From Priapulus caudatus (taxonomy: Eukaryota; Priapulida; Priapulimorpha; Priapulimorphida; Priapulidae), in assembly GCF_000485595.1 (NCBI RefSeq), contig NW_014577084.1, positions 227,250-271,142 on the forward strand: 43,893 nt of DNA. Reading direction: 5' to 3'. Below, piece after piece: positions 32,601 to 41,200 of this stretch; within the stretch, counting starts at the first letter, position 1; each line of letters opens with the position of its first letter. The position numbers and the translations under genes are program-made. The notes beneath the pieces are model-generated. The model saw only the letters and a list, made by a program, of their open reading frames with translations. It was not told where the DNA came from and made no database searches.

Positions 32601-35250
32601 ACGTTCCTGAAAAATGTTCCGATTAGGGAAACCTTGAATGGTGAACACAACGTTTAATGGAAAAATGGTGTTAGGAGAACAAGGCTACACTAATTAACTG
32701 TGACAATACACTTTGCTCATTTCAACATACAGAAATAGTGAATGCAAAAAAACTTGCAGTTCATACACATGAACATTCAGTTTAGCATTGCTGGCATTTG
32801 ACCAAGAACTCATATATTCAGATCCATAGTATCCAAAAGAGCTAAGAAACCATATCTATATTTTTTTTATAGTTTTGGCTTTTATAATTATTTGAAAGAT
32901 TCCTTTTGAAGTTTGCATAAATTTGTATATTTTGTAGTTAAACTGTTGAATTGTTAGTACTGTTTACAGTGGCGTAATCACATTAATTATGCATACGTTC
33001 ATTTGCATATTGCTCGTCAAACAGGTGAGAGACGACGAGCTGGAGGAGTTGGATCGCCACCAGATGGAGTCGTGTCACCTGAACGTGTTCGGCGGTACGG
33101 AGAACACGTACGGCAAAGTGAACGTGCTCATACAGTCGTTCATCTCCCGTGCGCGCATGGACAGTTTCTCACTGGTGTCCGACGCCGCGTACGTGAAACA
33201 GGTACTGCTGCTTTACCTTCACCTACATGTCTATAAGTTTATCTACGCAATATAAGTTTAACAAGTTTTTCTATGCCGCGCAAAATATCAGCATGAATAT
33301 TGCACCAGTGATGTGTAGTAACAGCTGCATGAGGGAGCCGTATTCGCTGAGCAACAGTTTTTTTAATGGAATTGACATCGAATGAATTTGGTGATTGGCA
33401 GAATGCGTCGAGAATCATCAGAGCCCTGTTTGAGGTGTGTCTCACCAAGGGCTGGCCCATCATGTCGGGACGACTGCTCACTCTCAGCAAGGTAATATCT
33501 TTCACGAAATCCGATTTGAAAGTTTTTCCGATGCCATGTCTCATTCCAATTCGGGCGAAAACCCCTTTACGACTATGGATTTCTTAGTAGTTCAGTTGGG
33601 TGATCATTAAAAACTATTGTTCCCATATCTGATGAGTAAATGTGTATCACTGCGGCTTAGGCTGCATAAACTGCAGCATCTATCTTCTTATTTTGTTCTT
33701 GCAGGTGATGGACAGGCAGCTCTGGGGGTTCCAAAATCCAATGCGGCAGTTTGACCTGCCACATGAAATCCTCGAGAAGCTAGAACGACTTAAACTGACA
33801 CCAGATAAACTCCGGGAAATGGACTCCAAGGAGATTGGTATGGTTTGCCATTAATTTATGATTATTGATTTTTTAGAGGTATATATTTCACTGAAGATTT
33901 GGGGAGAAACTCAACGTCATGCACATGATATCAGAACTTTCTAATTTTCGAAGTTGGTGCCTGTTTAATTTGTTTTCCTTGCAAGATTATTATGATTTAG
34001 TGCATCCAGATTGAAATTATATTGGTGATGTATTCCATTATTGCCTATTTGATGTATAGACCACATCTATAATCTATAGTCATACTCATCTGCCGTTAGG
34101 AATTGTAATACGTGTTTATTATAGTCACATCATTTATCATTAGGCCACATGGTTCATCATGTGCGAATGGGACCAGAGATAAAGAAATTTGCCTACCAGA
34201 TTCCCAATTTGACTTTGGAAGCAACCATACAGCCCATCACCAGGACTGTGTTGAAGGTTCAACTCGGCATCGAGGCTGACTTCACGTGAGAAGCATCATA
34301 TATCAATTTCTGTTCTTTTACATAATTATAAAATATGACTTCATACATACGCTTATCAAACAATGTCCTATCTGTTTGAAAGAGCATGTAGAGTTCATAA
34401 AGATTTTTTTTTATATCTTTGATGCTAAATTTTTCGTTTGGATTGTCTAATATGTGAATTTTACGTGACCAGCAGTTGCATATGGTTGCTGCGAATTTTG
34501 CTGATGTGCTTGTGCGTTTCTTTAGGTGGAATGATCGAGCTCACAGGAGTGTGGAGCCCTTCTGGATCTGGGTTGAGGACCCAGACAATGATCATATCTA
34601 CCACTCTGAATACTTCCTGCTGCAGAAAAAACAGGTGGGAAGAAAATTATCTGGCGAATCCATGTACGTCTAACACTCATGCCTGTTTTCGTGCCAATTT
34701 GCACAGGGGAGTGCTTGCACTGTCTGCAGATACCTTGCAGTCATTTGATATCTATAGCTCGTTATGTCTTTTCTAGTATTTGGTCGTACGCATTTATTAA
34801 TGCACGTTTTACAGCGTTAATCATTTAAAATTAAGTTCCTCTGCCCGTACTCTTGTAGGTCATGAAGAGTGAGCGACAGGTCCTAACTTTCACAATTCCG
34901 ATATTCGAGCCACTTCCATCTCAGTACTATGTGCGAGCCATCAGTGACCGCTGGCTGGGGTCTGAGTCCGTGTGCCCAATCTCTTTCAAGCATTTGATCA
35001 TGCCGGAGCGACACCCGCCTCACACTGGTAGGTAGTCGTCAATATGTACATACTATATACTGCACTGCATGGTGCACAATGTCACCGTTGTCAACGTCAA
35101 TGTTTTCTGTTTTTTATTTATTCAAAGTTTTACATTGAATACAAATTCCTTATAAATAAATGACTTTTTGTAGCTTGTTTTCCCTAATACAGTTTTTGTT
35201 TAGAGACATCTAAGAGTATAGTTAATTCATGCTTTTATTGTGATTGCTTG

Positions 35251-35282
<32 letters not shown>

Positions 35283-38200
35283 TTACTTATTTATATGTTT
35301 ATATATATACATGTGTGTGTGCATGCGCACCTCCTTTTTGTAAAAATATTTAAATGTGATATTTATTAATCAACCTTTCCATAAATCTTTTTTTTCTGCA
35401 CTGTATATATAAGGAACTATGCAGCTTCTTTGCGTGTCTATATATATAGACACGTTTTTGGTATTTAACCATTTTCAGAATTGCTTGATCTGAACCCGTT
35501 GCCCGTGAGTGCACTGGGCGACTACCGACTGGAGCTCGTGTACAGCTTCTCGCATTTCAACCCGGTTCAGACACAGATCTTCCACTGTCTGTACCACACC
35601 GACAACAATGCACTCGTGGGGGCGCCGACCGGCTCAGGAAAGACCGTTGCTGCTGAGCTTGCCATATTCCGAGTGTTCAGAGAGTACCCAAAGTGCAAGG
35701 TATGATGTTTTGTCGAGCGTAGCTAGTGTACATGTGATTTTATTTGTATTTAGATAACTAATTAATTATAACTGTGCCCATGATACACAGTTAACTTTGT
35801 TGCCAACAAGTTTGTTGGTTTTGTTGATTTTTTCGTAATAAATCAGTTTGAAAAAAATTAAATCTATATATGTAACCCTGATTCATGTAATATAAATCTA
35901 TTTTAATACAAGATAGGTACATAATGCTACTACAGCTTATATACACATACATCATAATAGAAGGTTGGTATCTTTTTCCATCAGTATTTGTTTTGTTTAG
36001 TCAGTCCTTTGCTGTCATTATAGGCTGTATACGTAGCACCGCTGAAGGCCCTAGTCCGGGAGAGAATACAAGACTGGAAGGAGCGTATAGAGAAGAAACT
36101 AGGAAAACGGTGAGAATGAAGTCTGATCCTGACAATTCCACACAGGCAGCTACTTTCAATTGCATAGTCTCATTGATCAGCAGTGGCTGTCATCGCTGGT
36201 CACAGTAGTCCTGTCGTGGGGTTTTCAGTTGGGATAATTACTTATTTGTGGTTTAATATTTATATACCATTTCTCTAATTGCAGTAATTGTGGTTTCCTT
36301 AATATGTTAAGGTATCTTTACTTTATTCTGTCCATTTTATTTACCCCTTGTTTTACCACCAATCGATTTGTCATTACCATGTTTAAAAGAATTCCGTGAA
36401 TCTCTCTTAAAAACTGATTTTATCAGACGTGTATTTCTGTTTCTTTCTTGTTTTTGAATTTTATGCATACATGGCAAGGATTATGGAGGTTATATAATTA
36501 ATAATTAGGTAACCATCTCAAATAAATTTAAAAACAACAATTTACGATGTAAACAGTGTGTGTGTGCGACGTGTGTTTTTGTGTGATGTTGTAGTGTGGT
36601 GGAGCTGGTTAAGGCATCCTTACTTTATCATGTCCCTTTTATTTACCCCTTGTTTTACCACCAATCTATTTATCATTGCAATGTTTAAAAGAATTCAGTG
36701 AATTTCTCTTAAAAACTGTAGTGTGGTGGAGCTGACAGGTGACGTGACCCCTGATGCGCGTGCCATCGCCAACGCTGACCTCATCGTCACGACCCCGGAG
36801 AAGTGGGACGGGATAAGTCGCAGCTGGCAGACGAGAAACTACGTCCAGTCTGTCGCACTCATCGTCATCGACGAAATCCACCTGCTAGGTATAACGACAT
36901 CAAGAGCTAATAATGACAAATTTGTCATTATTAGCTCCTGACGACATGTAACATACTGAACGATGTCAGCATTAGAACACTAGTAGAAAGTAGGGAATAG
37001 TATCTATATCTAGTATAGAACACTCAGATATTACATAGATATTAGGGCAGCTGCTGTCCCAATCAAATACTGTATACGCCATATTTTTCGCGTACAGATA
37101 TTTTTGCGAATTCAGACTTGACGGACAATTTCGCGAGTGGTTAATTTCACGGCCGCTGAATTATGAATTATTCGGTATTATTTGGTATGAACTATTCGCG
37201 TGTTGTTATTTTCGCGGTCGGGGACGCGTTTGCGAAATTCGCGAAAATTAAACCACTGCGAAATATACAACGTATACAGTAGTAGTTAAATAGTAAATAC
37301 TGTACTGGAAGATTCGGATCTAACACAGGAATCGTAGCTCTTTTCAGTGCTATAGCCTGACTTTTGAGCTGTCATGCTGTAGATGTAGTGAGGATTGAAC
37401 TTGCTCTCTCTCTCAGGTGCTGACAGAGGTCCCGTTCTTGAAGTTCTTGTCTCGAGAACCAACTTCATATCGTCGCACACGGGTCAGAAGGTCAGAGTAG
37501 TCGGACTGTCCACCGCTCTCGCTAACGCTCGTGACCTAGCGGACTGGCTCAACATCGATCAGGTGGGATAGCAGATTCCCCGCTAATTAACGTAACACTG
37601 CCTATATCACATTGCTGCAGTGTATTTGAGTGGGCTACCATTAACCGGATGTACTTAAAATTTCATGATATTGCTGTGATTTTAGTTGAGTGTCGTGGAG
37701 AAAACTTGTCGAGCTGTGTGAAGTCATTATTTTTCAGTGGGAACTATTTTTTAGTTGCATAGTTTCTTTATTGGAGAGCTAATTGTACTAATTAGTAACT
37801 TAGTTGATTAGTAACAACATAATTATGATGTAAATTATCCTACCGTAATGACATAATGACGCACGTAGTTAGTTAGTGATACGTATACCATTATAGATTA
37901 AATGTTAAAGACAATGTGAAATGTTTCAGATGGGCTTGTTTAACTTCCGACCTTCTGTAAGGCCTGTGCCCCTTGAGGTACACATCTCCGGCTTTCCTGG
38001 GAAACACTACTGCCCTCGCATGGCGACAATGAATAAACCTACTTTCCAAGGTACATCATAGAGCAACTGTGTGCGTAAGGGTATGTTGCACGTACGTGTG
38101 TATGTCTTTCTCTGCATGCCTATGCTCATGGATTTAGCTAAATGTACTGTCTAATTGGATGTGCTATTTCCTTTAGCGATCAAGACACACTCCCCAACAA

Positions 38201-41200
38201 AACCTGCTCTGATATTTGTGTCGTCACGGCGACAGACCAGGGTAACAGCACTGGACATGATTGCCTATCTGGCTGCAGAAGACAACCCCAGGGAGTGGCT
38301 CCACATGCCAGACGGGGAGGTGAGGATAATGCAGTGAAAATTTTAATCATCAGCATGCATGTAAAAGATGCGTGCAAGGTCACATCTCAATTACTGATAT
38401 CGATTATTGATACTCATTGTTGATATAATTATATATTGCCTGATGCAAATGTCAAATTTTTAATTTCGTCATTTTCGTTCAGATGGACCACTTGATACGA
38501 GATATACGCGATGCAAACCTGAAGTTGACCTTGGCCTTTGGTATTGGGATTCACCATGCTGGACTTCACGAGAAAGACAGGAAAGCTGTGGAGGAACTGT
38601 TTGTTAACCAGAAGATACAGGTGAGACGTACGTGTGTGCGTGCGTGCGTCCGTACGTAGGTACGTATGTGTGTAGGCCTACTTACATGTGTACGTGCATA
38701 CATACGTGTACAGATACCTATACATATACATAGACATATATTATTATTTGCATAGGTATAATTGTGTATACAAATATATTGTATAATATTTATAATTGTC
38801 TACAGGTAGTCTACATTGTATACCATAATTGCAAAGTATTAGGGAAAGCCAGTGTAATGGTTTGATTAACTAGATAAGACTAATAATGTAAATGATATGT
38901 TCTTTGTAATATGCAATTTCTTTTTTTCACCATGGATCATGTACAGGTGCTTGTTGCAACCAGCACACTGGCGTGGGGTGTTAACTTCCCAGCTCATCTG
39001 GTAGTGGTAAAAGGTACCGAGTACTTTGATGGTAAGACAAAGAGATACGTGGATTTTCCCATCACAGGTAAGAATATAGGTCTCAACGTCTTAAGATAAA
39101 CGGATAATATATTGGAAGTTAGAAAATATTAATGAAATAGTGTGAATGGAGAATTAAAGTTTGCCTCGTTATGTTACATAATACAATATGCTTTTTTGAT
39201 GGTAAAATTGGTATTCGGCGTTTGTTCTTATTCAGACGTACTACAGATGATGGGCAGAGCAGGGCGACCACAGTTTGATGACGAAGGCATCGCCGTCATA
39301 CTCGTACAAGATGTCAAGAAACATTTCTACAAGAAGTTTCTCTACGAGCCGTTCCCTGTGGAGTCGAGGTACACTAGATTTAGCTTTTAAGTACCGTTGG
39401 CACTATGCACTTGCCGGTATTAGCGTCGTTGTATCAATTGACGTAATGATTTTGTCAGTGAATACACTAACATAGAAGGATGGAAGTATATTCGGTCAGA
39501 AAAGCCTTATGGCAAAAGCAGTAAATATGCCCAAAGTGTTCTTTATGTAACCATTTTCTTATGTATTAGTGTGCATAACCATGTGCTTTACACATGCTTT
39601 TTTAATGCAATAATATAGACGCAACCATTACCTATTTTGTAAGTCATTCGTGCGTAATGTAGTGAAGTGTGTTCTCTAAAAAAAAGTCTGCTTATGTATC
39701 GCATGATATTCTTGCTTCATGTTGGCATTATTTGATTCAGTTTGTTGGAGGTTTTGCCTGACCACATGTGTGCAGAGATTGTCGCTGGAACAATCAGCTC
39801 CAAACAGGATGCCCTTGAATACCTCACATGGACTTACTTCTTCAGACGATTACTCGTCAACCCTAGGTACTGCCACTTGCAGCTAATTCTGAAAAACTGA
39901 AATAGTTGTAAGATGCGCCGCCATCTTCATTTATTTTCTATAGGATTTCAACTATACTGTTGCAGCAACAAATTGACAGTTTATGATTAGCAGCTGATTA
40001 TTATTATGATTATGATGATTATATTCTCACGATGATCATGATTATTAAGATGAGCAGTTGTATTAATAGTGAACTCGAGCGTACGTGGTCCGCTCGCTTT
40101 TCTACAATACGCATGTGATTATCATGTGCCTTATCATGTGCTGCAGCTACTACAGTCTGTCGGACACCGGCCACGACAGCATCAACCGCTACCTGTCGAG
40201 TCTCGTCGAGCGGGCCGTCGTCTCGCTCTCCTACTCTCACTGCATCCAGCTGGAGGATGACGATCGCACGATCGCCGCGACGACGCTCGGCCGCATCTGC
40301 TCCTACTACTACCTCAGCCACCTGACGGCGCAGATGTTCAAGGAAGCCCTCGCGCCGGACGCCCGCGTCGAGAAGGTCGTCGAGATTCTCTCGGTGAGTG
40401 AGCACTCCGTCGCGGCTAGTCGTTTATCATCAATCTGTAATACAAGGTTGTCATCTCGAGAAGGTCGTCGAGATTCTCTCGGTGGGTGAGCTCCGTCGCG
40501 GCTAGTCGTTTCACACACTCGCGAAATTTTATTAATATATAAAAATACATATAAATAAAATAAATAAAATAATAATAAATATTATAATAATAAAATTAGT
40601 GCATTTGCTGTATGGATTCGTCTTGCGGGTGTCGCATGCATCTTGCAGTTGGGGAAGCTTACAGTTAATGCATGTTTTTGGCTCGGTTTGACTGAGGCAG
40701 CTAGAAGATCGAACGAGAAAAGCATCGGTGTTAGTGAATGAGGCAGTCTAAGTTCATATATTTTGTGGGTGTTGTCTTAGGTATACATGATTGCAGGTTC
40801 CCTACGTTTGTACTTGTACTTAGTATTTGTACTTAGATGGAATGCTCTCTCTAATGTAACTGTTGATCGTCCTTTGCAGAATGCACACGAGTACGCCGAG
40901 TTACCGGTCAGGCACAACGAAGATGCAATAAACAGGTAAAACTTGTATCTCAGTTAACATGGCTATAGTGTGTGGCTCACTGAAATATCTTGAGTACATG
41001 ATATATGCGCATTAGGGCTAGTCTGAAAAGATTTGCTCTCATTTAAAGTGCAATGTACTAGAAATATTCTAGTAAAGTTAAAATGCATTTACTTTTGTAT
41101 TATCATGAAATGCGATGAACTTATTTCAACTTTGTTGTTTTCTTTATATACAGCGAGCTAGCCAAGCAGCTGCCCCTGGAGGTGCCACCACACAGCTTTG

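Larger units (their letters stand above)
35479..39368 (+). other. ASCC3: ASCC3 helicase cassette 2 (RecA1-RecA2)
   Basis: Exons 24-32: Walker [28 protein letters not shown], the DEIH box [49 protein letters not shown] and [12 protein letters not shown]. These are the same motif variants as vertebrate ASCC3, where the C-terminal cassette carries the helicase activity needed for repair. All are intact. Confidence 0.96.
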
